Of a stretch of 64,000 nucleotides of DNA, positions 1 to 8,047 are shown in pieces. A program made the translations under genes and the position numbers. Under the pieces are notes generated by a model. The model ran no database searches and was not told the DNA's origin. It saw only the letters and a program-made list of their open reading frames with translations. Every line of letters starts with the position of its first letter. Within the stretch, counting starts at the first letter, position 1. The DNA comes from Rhizobium anhuiense. GTDB taxonomy: Bacteria > Pseudomonadota > Alphaproteobacteria > Rhizobiales > Rhizobiaceae. Location: positions 124,001 to 188,000 of the forward strand of contig NZ_ML133524.1 in NCBI RefSeq assembly GCF_003985145.1, read 5' to 3'.

Positions 1-269
1 ACAGGATGCAGCTGGAACTGCGTATAGAAGGTCGCGACCTCGAGCACTCTGATATAGGCCATGTCGAGCATGTCGGCGATCTTTTCGATCGCCGCGCGCG
101 TGACCCAACCGTCCTGCTCCTGCGCCCGCATCAATAGCGGAATGACCGCCGATTGCTGGCGGCCGGCGGGGTATTTCTGGATCGTCTTGTCCGCCCAGAC
201 CGCATTCTCATCGCTGAAGGCGAATGCGGCAGGCTGAAATTGATCTTCGGCTAATCGACGAACGGACAT
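1..269 (-). CDS. nuoE: NADH-quinone oxidoreductase subunit E (partial, N-terminal part)
   Basis: The gene starts at an ATG at 269 and runs leftward off the window edge, so only the first 89 or so residues are visible. They match the helical N-terminal part of the 24-kDa NuoE/NQO2 subunit, including a segment like [15 protein letters not shown] and the ATFYTQF motif before the thioredoxin-like [2Fe-2S] domain, whose cysteines lie outside the window. NuoE helps carry electrons from NADH in the peripheral arm of complex I. It is the last visible gene of the leftward nuoA-B-C-D-x-E operon, 16 bases after the small gene upstream. Family assignment is firm; the C-terminal half cannot be checked. 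Confidence 0.93.
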   Translation of the reverse strand, partial: MSVRRLAEDQFQPAAFAFSDENAVWADKTIQKYPAGRQQSAVIPLLMRAQEQDGWVTRAAIEKIADMLDMAYIRVLEVATFYTQFQLHP

Positions 270-285
270 TCTTCCTCACGCCTTG

Positions 286-558
286 TCAGTTTAGGGTTCC
301 ACACCGCGAAGCGGTCAAAGACTGCATTTCGCAGGCATAGGCCGACTGGTCTTTCTGCATAAACACTACGAATTTGCCGCCGTTCGGAACGGCAGCCTTG
401 ATCTGATAGCCCTTGGACAAAAGCTCGCCCATGGACGATTGCTGCGCCGGCGGCGTCTCTTCCTTATGGCCCAGCGGCGTGCCGAGGCTATCGGCCTCCT
501 GAGCCGAAACTCCGGATGCCGAAAGAAGGAGTGCGACGGCCAGCGGCAGAAGCTGCAT
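286..558 (-). CDS. small exported protein encoded inside the nuo operon
   Basis: A 90-residue protein whose ATG overlaps the nuoD stop codon by one base (TGATG), which argues for translational coupling and for this start. Residues 1-19 form a typical signal peptide ending in ASGVSA-Q, so the mature protein of about 71 residues should be periplasmic. The mature part is rich in Gln, Ser and Gly and has two cysteines near the C terminus (about 76 and 86) that could form a disulfide. It is not one of the 14 standard complex I subunits. I recognise no domain; position suggests a rhizobial accessory or assembly factor for complex I or simply a hitch-hiking envelope protein. Confidence 0.75.
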   Translation of the reverse strand: MQLLPLAVALLLSASGVSAQEADSLGTPLGHKEETPPAQQSSMGELLSKGYQIKAAVPNGGKFVVFMQKDQSAYACEMQSLTASRCGTLN

Positions 559-1748
559 CAGCGGTCCACCTCGCCGAAGACGATGTCGAGCGAGCCGAGC
601 ACGGCCGCGACGTCGGCAAGCTGATGGCCGCGGCACATGAAGTCCATCGCCTGCAGATGGGCATAACCCGGCGCGCGGATCTTGCAGCGATAAGGCTTGT
701 TGGAGCCGTCGGAGACGAGATAGACGCCGAACTCGCCCTTCGGCGCCTCGACGGCGGCGTACACTTCGCCGGCCGGCACGTGGTAGCCTTCGGTATAGAG
801 CTTGAAGTGGTGGATCAGCGCTTCCATCGAGCGCTTCATCTCGCCGCGCTTCGGCGGTACGACCTTGCCGTCGATCGACGAGAAGGGGCCGGTCTTGGCA
901 TCGGACAGCAGGCGATTGACGCATTGCTTCATGATGCGGACCGATTCGCGCATCTCGATCATGCGGATCAGGTAGCGGTCGTAGTTGTCGCCGTTCTTGC
1001 CGATCGGAATGTCGAATTCGAGATCGGAATAACATTCATAAGGCTGGGCGCGGCGCAGATCCCAGGCAGCGCCCGAACCGCGCACCATGACGCCGGAAAA
1101 GCCCCAGGCCCAGCAGTCTTCCAGCGAGACGACGCCGATATCGACGTTGCGCTGCTTGAAGATGCGGTTGCCGGTGAGCAGGTCGTCGATGTCGTCGAGC
1201 GCCTTCAGGAAGGGGTCGCACCAGTCGCCGATATCCTGCACGAGCTGTTCCGGCAGGTCCTGATGGACGCCGCCCGGGCGGACATAAGCAGCGTGCATGC
1301 GCGAACCGCTGGCGCGCTCGTAAAACACCATCAGCTTTTCACGCTCTTCGAAGCCCCAGAGCGGCGGCGTCAGCGCCCCGACGTCCATGGCCTGCGTGGT
1401 GACGTTCAGAAGATGCGAGAGGATGCGGCCGATTTCCGAATAGAGCACGCGGATCAGCTGGCCGCGGATCGGAATCTCGATGCCGAGCAGCTTTTCGACG
1501 GCCAGCGCATAGGCATGCTCCTGGTTCATCGGCGCGACATAGTCGAGGCGATCGAAATAGGGCACGGCCTGAAGATAGGTCTTGGTCTCGATCAGCTTCT
1601 CGGTGCCGCGATGCAACAGGCCGATATGCGGATCAACCCGCTCCACAATTTCGCCGTCAAGCTCCAGGACAAGACGAAGAACGCCATGCGCCGCCGGATG
1701 CTGCGGTCCGAAGTTGATGTTGAAGTTGCGGACGTTATGTTCTGTCAT
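558..1748 (-). CDS. nuoD: NADH-quinone oxidoreductase subunit D
   Basis: The 396-residue product is full length for the 49-kDa NuoD subunit, which with NuoB forms the quinone-reducing site at the junction of the peripheral and membrane arms of complex I. The N terminus carries the family signature [12 protein letters not shown], followed by [14 protein letters not shown] and the [13 protein letters not shown] segment; the C terminus ends in the conserved DIVFGEVDR. It is separate from nuoC, unlike the fused NuoCD of Escherichia coli, which is the usual arrangement in alphaproteobacteria. It lies 63 bases after nuoC, and the next small gene starts within its stop codon. Confidence 0.98.
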   Translation of the reverse strand: MTEHNVRNFNINFGPQHPAAHGVLRLVLELDGEIVERVDPHIGLLHRGTEKLIETKTYLQAVPYFDRLDYVAPMNQEHAYALAVEKLLGIEIPIRGQLIRVLYSEIGRILSHLLNVTTQAMDVGALTPPLWGFEEREKLMVFYERASGSRMHAAYVRPGGVHQDLPEQLVQDIGDWCDPFLKALDDIDDLLTGNRIFKQRNVDIGVVSLEDCWAWGFSGVMVRGSGAAWDLRRAQPYECYSDLEFDIPIGKNGDNYDRYLIRMIEMRESVRIMKQCVNRLLSDAKTGPFSSIDGKVVPPKRGEMKRSMEALIHHFKLYTEGYHVPAGEVYAAVEAPKGEFGVYLVSDGSNKPYRCKIRAPGYAHLQAMDFMCRGHQLADVAAVLGSLDIVFGEVDR

Positions 1749-1811
1749 GGCGATGGCTCGCGTTCTCAGATAACCGATGAGTGGCGGCGAAAGCCGCCAG
1801 CCGCCTTTAAT

Positions 1812-2414
1812 TTATTGCTTCGCTTTTTCATCACCGGGCAGCACATAGTCGGTGCCTTCCCATGGCGACATGAAGTCGAAGTTGCGGAATTCCTGCTTCA
1901 ACTCGACCGGCTCGTACACGACGCGTTTCGCGGCGTCGTCGTAACGGACCTCGACGAAACCTGTCGTCGGGAAGTCCTTGCGCAGCGGGTGGCCTTCGAA
2001 ACCGTAGTCGGTCAGGATGCGGCGCAGGTCCGGGTGACCGGTGAAGAGCACGCCGTACATATCCCAGGTCTCGCGCTCGAACCAGTCGGCGCCGGGATAG
2101 ACGGCGCAGGCCGAGGGAACTGGCGTATCTTCGTCGGTCGCGACCTTGACGCGGATGCGCAGGTTCTTCTTCGGCGACAGCAGATGATAGACGACATCGA
2201 AACGCAGCTCGCGCTGCGGCCAGTCGACGCCGCAAATATCGATCAGGTTGACGAAACCGCATTTGGCGTCGTCGCGCAAAAAGGTCAACAGCGCGACCAG
2301 GTTTTCACCCGTCGTCGTCACCGTCAGCTCGCCATACTTCGTCTGCGATGCGGCGACCAGGTTGCCGCGCGCTTCACCAAGGTAGGACGCAAGCTCAGTC
2401 AGGGCTTCACTCAT
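1812..2414 (-). CDS. nuoC: NADH-quinone oxidoreductase subunit C
   Basis: The 200-residue product is the 30-kDa NuoC subunit of the complex I peripheral arm. It shows the typical order: an N-terminal alpha/beta part, the [20 protein letters not shown] core, then the signature [33 protein letters not shown] and the acidic/Trp-rich end (about residues 112-145 for the signature). It has no cofactor of its own and packs against NuoD. It sits between nuoB (19 bases upstream) and nuoD in the leftward operon. Length and motifs are normal for rhizobia. Confidence 0.98.
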   Translation of the reverse strand: MSEALTELASYLGEARGNLVAASQTKYGELTVTTTGENLVALLTFLRDDAKCGFVNLIDICGVDWPQRELRFDVVYHLLSPKKNLRIRVKVATDEDTPVPSACAVYPGADWFERETWDMYGVLFTGHPDLRRILTDYGFEGHPLRKDFPTTGFVEVRYDDAAKRVVYEPVELKQEFRNFDFMSPWEGTDYVLPGDEKAKQ

Positions 2415-2433
2415 ATTGCCTTGTCCTTAACCC

Positions 2434-3018
2434 TTAGCGTTCGATCGTGCCGGTACGCCGGATCTTCTTCTGCAGCAGAAGCACGCCGTAAAGCAGCGCC
2501 TCCGCCGTGGGGGGACAGCCCGGCACGTAGATGTCGATCGGCACGATGCGGTCGCAACCGCGCACCACCGAATAGGAATAGTGATAATAGCCGCCGCCAT
2601 TGGCGCAGGAGCCCATCGAGATGACGTAGCGCGGCTCGGGCATCTGGTCATAGACCTTGCGTAGCGCCGGCGCCATCTTGTTGGTCAGCGTGCCGGCGAC
2701 GATCATCACGTCGGACTGGCGCGGCGAGGCGCGTGGCGCAAAGCCGAAGCGCTCGACGTCGTAGCGCGGCATCGACAGCTGCATCATTTCGACGGCGCAG
2801 CAGGCCAGACCGAAGGTCATCCACATCAGCGAGCCCGTGCGGGCCCAGTTGATCAGCTCGTCGGTCGAGGTGACAAGGAAACCCTTGTCGGCGAGCTCAT
2901 TGTTGATCTCGCCGAAGAAGGCGTCGTTGCTGCCGATCGGCTTGCCGGTCGAGGGATCGATGATCCCCTTCGGCTGCTGGGCGACGAGGGGCTGATTGCT
3001 CACAGGGGCTACTCCCAT
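2434..3018 (-). CDS. nuoB: NADH-quinone oxidoreductase subunit B
   Basis: NuoB carries the terminal iron-sulfur cluster N2 that passes electrons to quinone. With the start at 3018 the protein is 194 residues and has all four cluster ligands: the CC pair at about 73-74, Cys138 in GSCANGG and Cys168 in PGCPPTAE. The frame is open to an ATG at 3039, but the 3018 start (MGVAPVSNQ) overlaps the nuoA end by only 10 bases and is the more usual rhizobial length. It is the second gene of the nuo operon. Confidence 0.96.
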   Translation of the reverse strand: MGVAPVSNQPLVAQQPKGIIDPSTGKPIGSNDAFFGEINNELADKGFLVTSTDELINWARTGSLMWMTFGLACCAVEMMQLSMPRYDVERFGFAPRASPRQSDVMIVAGTLTNKMAPALRKVYDQMPEPRYVISMGSCANGGGYYHYSYSVVRGCDRIVPIDIYVPGCPPTAEALLYGVLLLQKKIRRTGTIER

Positions 3019-3374
3019 TCCAGGGCTCCCTTCTTCCATTCATAGATAAAGCCGATGGTCAGCACGAGAAGGAAGACCATCATGGACCAGAAGCCGAACC
3101 AGCCGATGGCGCCGAAGGAAACGGCCCAGGGGAAGAGGAAGGCGACTTCGAGGTCGAAGATGATGAAGAGGATCGACACGAGGTAGAAGCGGATGTCGAA
3201 CTTCATGCGGGCGTCGTCGAACGCGTTGAAGCCGCATTCGTAAGCCGAGAGCTTTTCCGAATCAGGCGCTTTGAAAGCCACGGCGAACGGCGCAATGAGC
3301 AGCGCCAGGCCGATAACGAGCGCGATAGCGATGAAGATAGCGATCGGAATATAAGAACTGAGCAGTTCAGTCAT
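3009..3374 (-). CDS. nuoA: NADH-quinone oxidoreductase subunit A
   Basis: The first gene of the complex I operon. The 121-residue product has the three membrane helices of NuoA and the conserved [12 protein letters not shown] loop between helices 1 and 2, whose cysteine lies at the quinone site, and the acidic [12 protein letters not shown] helix. The open frame begins much further upstream at 3485, but those residues are not family-like. Tandem ATG codons at 3377 and 3374 follow an AGGGATG ribosome-binding stretch, and either gives the normal NuoA length. The operon promoter should lie in the 245 bases before the tRNA-Asp gene. Confidence 0.95.
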   Translation of the reverse strand: MTELLSSYIPIAIFIAIALVIGLALLIAPFAVAFKAPDSEKLSAYECGFNAFDDARMKFDIRFYLVSILFIIFDLEVAFLFPWAVSFGAIGWFGFWSMMVFLLVLTIGFIYEWKKGALEWE

Positions 3375-3620
3375 CATGTTCATCCCTGCTTGCCGGAGGC
3401 GCCAGGCGCGCATTTGGGCAAATGCCCGGCAAGCGAACGTGCGTTGCAACAAGCCGTGGTTAGCGCAGCCGACGCCCCGGCGCAAGAGATTTACAGAGGC
3501 AATTCGACGCGTCGCGCGCGGACATTATCAAGCAGATGCAACGATGTCGCGACAAATCCACGCAAGCTGCCTGAAGCTGCATGTCTGACCATTGGAAACT
3601 GCATGGCTTTCGGAAGAAAA

Positions 3621-3697
3621 TGGCGCGAGTGACGGGGCTCGAACCCGCGACCTCCGGCGTGACAGGCCGGCACTCTAACCGACTGAGCTACACCCGC
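3621..3697 (-). tRNA. tRNA-Asp(GTC), copy 1
   Basis: On the minus strand the sequence folds as a complete tRNA of 77 bases with encoded CCA. The acceptor stem is GCGGGTG/CACTCGC with one G-T pair, the anticodon loop is CTGTCAC inside a CCGGC/GCCGG stem, giving anticodon GTC for aspartate, and the T loop carries GGTTCGAGCC. It differs from the next copy by a single base in the D-loop region. It is transcribed leftward, toward nuoA. Confidence 0.97.
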
Positions 3698-3782
3698 GCA
3701 TATGATCGGCCATTGGCGGCCGCGAGGATGAAGAAAACCGGACAAACGACAAATCGCATTTGCGTTTTACAAAGACTTGAAA

Positions 3783-3859
3783 TGGCGCGAGTGACGGGGC
3801 TCGAACCCGCGACCTCCGGCGTGACAGGCCGGCACTCTAACCAACTGAGCTACACCCGC
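3783..3859 (-). tRNA. tRNA-Asp(GTC), copy 2
   Basis: A second 77-base tRNA-Asp with encoded CCA, 85 bases upstream of copy 1 in the same direction. All arms match copy 1 except one base in the D arm (T instead of C in the tRNA). The two genes are close enough to be cotranscribed. The spacer between them has no other gene. Confidence 0.97.
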
Positions 3860-4287
3860 AATTCATTTCAAGCAGTCCGGATGCCTTCGCACCCTCACCA
3901 AAACGGCTGCCCGTTTCGATGAGCGGCTAACTACGGGGTTCGTCTTTTAGTGTCAAGCAGGTTTGGAGACAAAACCATGACAGTCTGTGAAATGTTTCGG
4001 CGGGTTGGGTGCCAGACGAACAAAAGCCGGCACTTCCGTGTTCCGCAGCGATGCTCAGGCGCAGACGCAGCGCCTTCGAAACGGAGATGCTCGCCACCCT
4101 CCCCTCACTTTTCCACAGCCGAGCCGAACCTAAGCGGCATTGCCAGACACGGGGCAAGACACGGGGCAAGACACGGGAGCACCACCAAAAAAATCAAAAA
4201 ATCTTCACAAACACTCTTGCGGTTTTGCCGCGTTCCGCATAGATCACGGCCACCAACGCGGCAGGCCGATCCGGCTTCGTTTGCGAT
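3860..4287. other. intergenic stretch between tRNA-Asp and tRNA-Val
   Basis: No convincing gene in 428 bases. The left part must hold the promoter of the leftward tRNA-Asp pair and the right part that of tRNA-Val. At 4146-4177 a 12-base unit, GACACGGGGCAA, occurs 2.7 times in perfect tandem. Short open frames here (for example 3950-4297 plus) have no protein-like composition. Confidence 0.6.
4146..4177. repeat. 12-base tandem repeat, 2.7 copies
   Basis: Unit GACACGGGGCAA twice in full followed by GACACGGG, with no mismatch. It lies 110 bases upstream of tRNA-Val in non-coding DNA. A candidate variable-number locus between strains. Confidence 0.85.
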
Positions 4288-4363
4288 GGGCGATTAGCTC
4301 AGTTGGTAGAGCGCCTCGTTTACACCGAGGATGTCGGGAGTTCGAGTCTCTCATCGCCCACCA
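4288..4363 (+). tRNA. tRNA-Val(TAC)
   Basis: A complete 76-base tRNA with encoded CCA. The acceptor stem is GGGCGAT/ATCGCCC, discriminator A; the anticodon stem CCTCG/CGAGG encloses loop TTTACAC, anticodon TAC, reading GTA and related valine codons. The T loop has GTTCGAGTC. It is on the opposite strand to the tRNA-Asp pair. Confidence 0.97.
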
Positions 4364-4465
4364 TTTCCAAACTTTCCCGCTGCTTGTCCATCCGATTCGG
4401 GATTCCGAATTCGCTCGCTAATGCGCTCGCGATCTGTGCAAGGTGTTCCGGTCAGGAGACACCTC

Positions 4466-4864
4466 ATGAAAATCGTTGCCATCACCTCCGCACTGCTTCT
4501 CGCCAGCGTGGCTGCGCCGCCGTGCATTGCCAAGGAGCCCGCGCAAGAGGTGTTCCTGTCTGTCGGAGACCAGACGATGACGACGTCGGGAGAAACTCCG
4601 GGCCGCGAAGCCAGAACATATCTCCTGAGAATGCAGTCGGATCTGCCGATTGTTTTTTCGGTCGATGCCGACAATTCAGCCTGCAGCCTGGAAATCATGA
4701 AAGCCAGCCAGCGCGGCGTCTTCAGCAAAATCAGCCGATTCCCCGCATCTTTTAGAGACAGCGGTCAAAGTGGCGATGAATATAGGTTTTCGTTTTTCCA
4801 GAACCGCGTTTCATTTATGAGCGGCGCCCGATGCGCCTTCTCATTTTCTCTGAAGCAGAAGTGA
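4466..4864 (+). CDS. hypothetical exported protein, 132 aa
   Basis: Starts at an ATG preceded by a good ribosome-binding site (CAGGAG, 8 bases upstream). The first 22 residues are a clear signal peptide (MKIVAITSALLLASVAAPP...IA-KE). The mature part contains two cysteines, at about 72 in NSACSLEI and 122 in ARCAFSFS, which could form a disulfide, and alternates polar and hydrophobic residues as in a small beta-sandwich. I recognise no family. It is a single gene 102 bases after tRNA-Val with no partner in the same direction. Confidence 0.65.
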   Translation: MKIVAITSALLLASVAAPPCIAKEPAQEVFLSVGDQTMTTSGETPGREARTYLLRMQSDLPIVFSVDADNSACSLEIMKASQRGVFSKISRFPASFRDSGQSGDEYRFSFFQNRVSFMSGARCAFSFSLKQK

Positions 4865-4916
4865 TTGCGTGATTGGGGTGATGGGTACGCCTTCCGTCTG
4901 GCGGGCACTCATCGTT

Positions 4917-4990
4917 ACGCTTCGCCAGTTGTTGATCCACCGCCGAAACCAGCTGCGAATCGTCTTCCGGTGGATCGACGCAAAGCGAAA
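4917..4990 (-). pseudogene. decayed C-terminal remnant of a glutathione peroxidase gene
   Basis: Read leftward, this stretch encodes about 22 codons (VDPPEDDSQLVSAVDQQLAKR) that align without gaps to the last residues of the intact peroxidase at 5597-6145 (VTADDSRLVSAVDKELAKR). Just upstream the match continues as RFA but in another frame, so at least one frameshift is present, and the stop codon of the intact gene is not conserved. The rest of the gene is missing. It reads as the tail of a second, deleted copy lying about 680 bases from the intact gene in the same orientation. Confidence 0.7.
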
Positions 4991-5328
4991 CGGTGATCCT
5001 TCCTAAACCCCATACGCCGCCTGTCGGTTGTCACGATTCTCCGTGCCCGGTGCAATCGGCTGGCCGATGCCCGGCTCGCCGCATGATCCGAATTGTGGGC
5101 GGGTCTACATTCTCGAGGCGGCATTCGGCGAGACGTTCCGGCGCAGTAAGGCGTTACGCCCGGCAGCTTCAGATGCGCGCCATCGCGACAGCACTCCACC
5201 AAAATGGACTACTCCTGGCCGCCGCGCCACCTCCTATTGGGCGAATGGATGGGGCTCGGCAAAAGTGGGAATATTTGCCGCCCGGAAAGTTTCCGCGCTT
5301 AAAGGCTTACGACGCCTGGAGGTGTGCC
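4991..5328. other. intergenic stretch without a supported gene
   Basis: The 338 bases between the peroxidase remnant and the next small gene contain overlapping open frames on both strands, but none has a ribosome-binding site with protein-like composition. The stretch is probably decayed sequence left from the same deletion that truncated the peroxidase copy. Confidence 0.45.
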
Positions 5329-5541
5329 ATGAAGGCCCTGTGCTCCGCCTTGACGCTGTGCATCGCTATTGCCCTTTGTACGCCAAGTGCCATCTATGTC
5401 AGCCTGCCCGGATACGCCTTCAAGACGAATCCGAAATGCCAGCGCCACGAACCAAAAACGCGATTCGACAGAAGGTGTGACTGGCCGAGACTGGGCTACA
5501 AGGACTTTACGCCCCCGCTTGTGACCGTGCTTGGGATCTGA
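5329..5541 (+). CDS. hypothetical small exported or membrane protein, 70 aa
   Basis: An ATG with a strong ribosome-binding site (GGAGGTG, 6 bases upstream) opens a 70-residue frame. Residues 1-22 are hydrophobic with small residues near the end (TPSA), so they act as a signal peptide or an N-terminal anchor. The remainder is basic with a Cys pair (about 37 and 50) and a Pro-rich end. The longer frame upstream (from 4993) is not protein-like. No family is recognised; a real small gene is likely but not certain. Confidence 0.5.
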   Translation: MKALCSALTLCIAIALCTPSAIYVSLPGYAFKTNPKCQRHEPKTRFDRRCDWPRLGYKDFTPPLVTVLGI

Positions 5542-5596
5542 ACACCGGCCGAGCACTCATCGCAGTCCAGACGCCACTGGTGTCGCCCGAGGGCCT

Positions 5597-6145
5597 TCAT
5601 CTCTTCGCCAATTCCTTATCCACCGCCGAAACCAGCCGCGAATCATCTGCGGTCACGTCAGGCGCGAAACGGGCGGCGACTCTGCCGTCGCGGCCGATCA
5701 GGAATTTTTCGAAGTTCCAGAGGATGTCGTCCTCGTCGCCGCCTGTCATGCCGTGGGATTTCAGGCGCTCGCGCATCGGTCCGTCGCCGGTCGTCGCGAC
5801 ACCCGATTTGGTCAGTTGCCGGTAAAGCGGATGCTGCGCCTCGCCCTTGACCGAGATCTTCGAGAAGATCGGGAAGGTGACGTCATAGGCGCTGGTGCAG
5901 AAGTCGAGGATCTCGGCGTCGGTGCCGGGTTCCTGGCCCTTGAAGTCGTTGGCGGGGAAAGCGGCGATGACGAAGCCGCGCTCGCGCTTTTCGCCATAGA
6001 GCTTTTCCAGCCCCTCATATTGCGGCGTGAGCCCGCATTTCGAGGCGACATTGACGACCAGGAGCACCCTGCCCTTGTATTCGTTGAGCGTGGTCTCGCG
6101 ACCATCCACAGTCTTGACCGGGATATCCAGCACGTTGCCTGTCAC
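5597..6145 (-). CDS. glutathione peroxidase (thioredoxin-like peroxidase, BtuE type)
   Basis: Reduces hydrogen peroxide and organic hydroperoxides with thiols. The protein has the family blocks in order: VLLVVNVASKCGLTPQY with the catalytic cysteine near residue 36, the GFPCN-like block here reading AAFPANDFKGQEPG, and WNFEKFLIGRDG with the catalytic Trp and Asn near the C terminus. The usual second cysteine of the FPCNQF block is Ala here. The frame is open to 6262, but GGAGG at 6151-6155 five bases before a GTG at 6145 fixes the start and gives 182 residues, normal for the family. A decayed copy of the tail lies at 4917-4990. Confidence 0.92.
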   Translation of the reverse strand: MTGNVLDIPVKTVDGRETTLNEYKGRVLLVVNVASKCGLTPQYEGLEKLYGEKRERGFVIAAFPANDFKGQEPGTDAEILDFCTSAYDVTFPIFSKISVKGEAQHPLYRQLTKSGVATTGDGPMRERLKSHGMTGGDEDDILWNFEKFLIGRDGRVAARFAPDVTADDSRLVSAVDKELAKR

Positions 6146-6274
6146 GGGAACCTCCAATTCGTAAGGATATGGTTCGCCCAAGTTAGCGATATCGCCGCCG
6201 TTGTCATCAGCGTCGGGATCAACTTGGCTTCCACAGGACGCCGGTGCGGCTTCCGGCCGCACCGGGCCACAGCC

Positions 6275-6628
6275 TCAGGCGGGAGACGTTTCCTTCACAT
6301 CGTCGAGCAGGAAGTGCACGATGAGATAATCCGTCTTGTAATGGCGGCCGCTGTCCGACACGGAATCGACGCTGCCGCCGTCCTTCGGGTGCCAGGCGTG
6401 GTAATGGGGATTGGTGGTGATCAGGGTGATGGCCTTGCCATCCCTTTCGCCAAGCCGGAAGCGCATCTCGGCGAGCGGCCAGATCCGCTCATAATCCTGC
6501 ATGGTGATTCGCGCCTTCAGCGCCTTGCGCTGCAGAGGCGCTTCGCCGGCCTCGGCTGGTGTTTCCAACATCACCTCCTCAGCACCGCTGATGATGGCGT
6601 TGAATTCTTCAGGCCACATGCGTCTCAT
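6275..6628 (-). CDS. hypothetical protein, 117 aa
   Basis: A leftward frame of 117 residues, ATG start, 129 bases upstream of the peroxidase and probably cotranscribed with it. The sequence looks like a globular cytoplasmic protein: an acidic helical N terminus, then beta-rich segments (KARITMQDYERIWPLAEMRF and a His-rich NPHYHAWHPKDGG). No signal peptide, membrane segment or cysteine. I do not recognise the family. It is divergent from the methyltransferase gene at 6793. Confidence 0.6.
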   Translation of the reverse strand: MRRMWPEEFNAIISGAEEVMLETPAEAGEAPLQRKALKARITMQDYERIWPLAEMRFRLGERDGKAITLITTNPHYHAWHPKDGGSVDSVSDSGRHYKTDYLIVHFLLDDVKETSPA

Positions 6629-6792
6629 GAAATCGCTCCTCCCGAGGCTTTTTCGTCAGTTCACAGATGGAACTTAGCGGTTTGTCGAAAAGAAGCAAAT
6701 TCCCGTCATGCGGTTGTCATCGGCACCAGTCGCTCCTACCTTCCCGTCAAACCGCATCAGGGCCGTCGTCGCCCGCAATCCCGAGATCAGAG

Positions 6793-7398
6793 ATGAAGAC
6801 ACGTGAAGAAAGGCAGGCGCTCCGGGCGAGCATGCCGCGCACGCCGCTCAGCGCCCATCATATGGAAAACGCCCGGCTGCTGCCGGACCGCGGCGAATTG
6901 CTCTATCGCATCCCGAACGGCGGCATCGGCGTCGAGGTCGGCGCAGCCTTCGGCGAATATACGGCGGAGATCCTGGAAAAGAACCGTCCGGCGCAGCTCT
7001 ACCTCATCGATCCCTGGTCGATGGATCGCTACAGCTCCGGGTTAGACGCGATCCACACGAACTTCGCGGCCGAGATCGCGGCCGGCCGGTTGCACCTGAT
7101 GCAAGGCACATCGCTGGAGAAGCTTGCCGAATTCGAGGACGATTTCCTCGACTGGGCCTATATCGATACCGACCATTCCTTCGACCTCACCTGGCAGGAA
7201 CTGCTGCTCTGTGACAAGAAGGTGAAGCGGACGGGGCGCATTGCCGGGCATGATTTCTGCACCGGCAATACGGTCAAACCGATCGTCTATGGCGTCGTCG
7301 AGGCGGTCACCAAGTTCTGCAAGGATTACGGCTGGCAATTCGAGTTCCTGACGGTCGAATCGCACGCGCATTTTTCCTATTGCCTGAAACGGCTCTGA
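6793..7398 (+). CDS. class I SAM-dependent methyltransferase
   Basis: A 201-residue protein with the Rossmann-type methyltransferase layout: motif I as GIGVEVGAAFGEYT (about 45-58), an acidic end of strand 2 (LYLIDPWS), and motif III-IV DWAYIDTDHSFDLTWQELLLCDKKVKRTGRIAGHDF. This pattern with an ID.DHS motif is the one seen in Methyltransf_24/cephalosporin hydroxylase-like enzymes acting on sugars or small molecules; the substrate cannot be read. The open frame begins at 6667, but the ATG at 6793 with an upstream GAGAT is the likely start. It runs convergent to the cupin gene, whose stop lies 5 bases beyond its own. Confidence 0.8.
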   Translation: MKTREERQALRASMPRTPLSAHHMENARLLPDRGELLYRIPNGGIGVEVGAAFGEYTAEILEKNRPAQLYLIDPWSMDRYSSGLDAIHTNFAAEIAAGRLHLMQGTSLEKLAEFEDDFLDWAYIDTDHSFDLTWQELLLCDKKVKRTGRIAGHDFCTGNTVKPIVYGVVEAVTKFCKDYGWQFEFLTVESHAHFSYCLKRL

Positions 7399-7403
7399 TC
7401 CGC

Positions 7404-7805
7404 TCACACTTTGCCGGAATATTGCTCGTCGCTGACCTTTTCCATCCAGTCGACATGGCTGCCGTCCAGCGCCTCGTGCACGGCAATATGCGTCATCGCC
7501 ATATCCGGGGCAGCACCGTGCCAATGTTTTTCATCAGGTGCGAACCAGACGGTATCGCCGGGGCGGATTTCGCGGATGTCCCCGCCCCAGCTCTGGGCGA
7601 GGCCCTTGCCTGATGTGACGATCAGTGTCTGGCCGAGCGGATGCGTATGCCAGGCCGTGCGGGCGCCGGGTTCGAAGGTGACGGAGACCGCCCTCGCCCG
7701 GGCCGGCGCCGGCGCTTCCATCAGCGGATCCTGGCGGACGGCGCCGGTGAAATAGTCGGCCGGTGGCTTCGTCGAGGGGCGAGAGCCGGCGGGTTTGATC
7801 TCCAT
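7404..7805 (-). CDS. cupin protein resembling (R)-hydroxynitrile lyase of the GtHNL type
   Basis: A 133-residue single-domain cupin. Its metal-binding residues His53, His55, Gln59 and His94 fall at exactly the positions known for the manganese-dependent cupin hydroxynitrile lyase of Granulicella tundricola, and the surrounding blocks ([19 protein letters not shown] and EKHWHGAAP) are nearly the same, as is the end [12 protein letters not shown]. Such enzymes join or split cyanohydrins in vitro; the natural role is unknown. The start at 7805 follows AAAGGAAAG at a good distance; an upstream ATG at 7826 is less likely. Monocistronic, convergent with the methyltransferase. Confidence 0.85.
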   Translation of the reverse strand: MEIKPAGSRPSTKPPADYFTGAVRQDPLMEAPAPARARAVSVTFEPGARTAWHTHPLGQTLIVTSGKGLAQSWGGDIREIRPGDTVWFAPDEKHWHGAAPDMAMTHIAVHEALDGSHVDWMEKVSDEQYSGKV

Positions 7806-7937
7806 GATCTTTCCTTTTCCATTCATTGAGGTTGAAGCCTTGTGGCGGAACGATATTTCATCGAGGCGGCCAATCAAAGCCGGATCGACAATTGCCGCAA
7901 AGTCGCCCGACTGATAATTCCAATGTCTTTCATCACC

Positions 7938-8030
7938 AAAGCGCATCGCATCGCGCTTGCTTCATGCGACGCGCCTTGGCTCTTTGTTTTTATGCATGTC
8001 GTTATCCCTACACAGTTTCAGGCGACATGC
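7938..8030. repeat. rhizobial palindromic repeat, copy A
   Basis: Contains AAGCGC...GCGCTT, then TTTGTTTTTATGCATGTCG and, after a short spacer, CGACATGC, giving 8-base arms at 7994-8001 and 8023-8030. The second half matches the repeat at 38544-38641 (TTTGTTTTTACGCATGTCG ... CGACATGC). It sits directly before the ribosome-binding site of the aldo/keto reductase gene, so it would be in that leader. Confidence 0.7.
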
Positions 8031-8047
8031 AGTAGGGAGGATTTTTC

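Noticed and set aside
516..2624. Long open frame (702 codons) on the plus strand across nuoD and nuoC
   Set aside because: It is antisense to firmly identified nuo genes and its composition (high Arg, Asp, His, Gln) is that of a shadow frame in GC-rich DNA.
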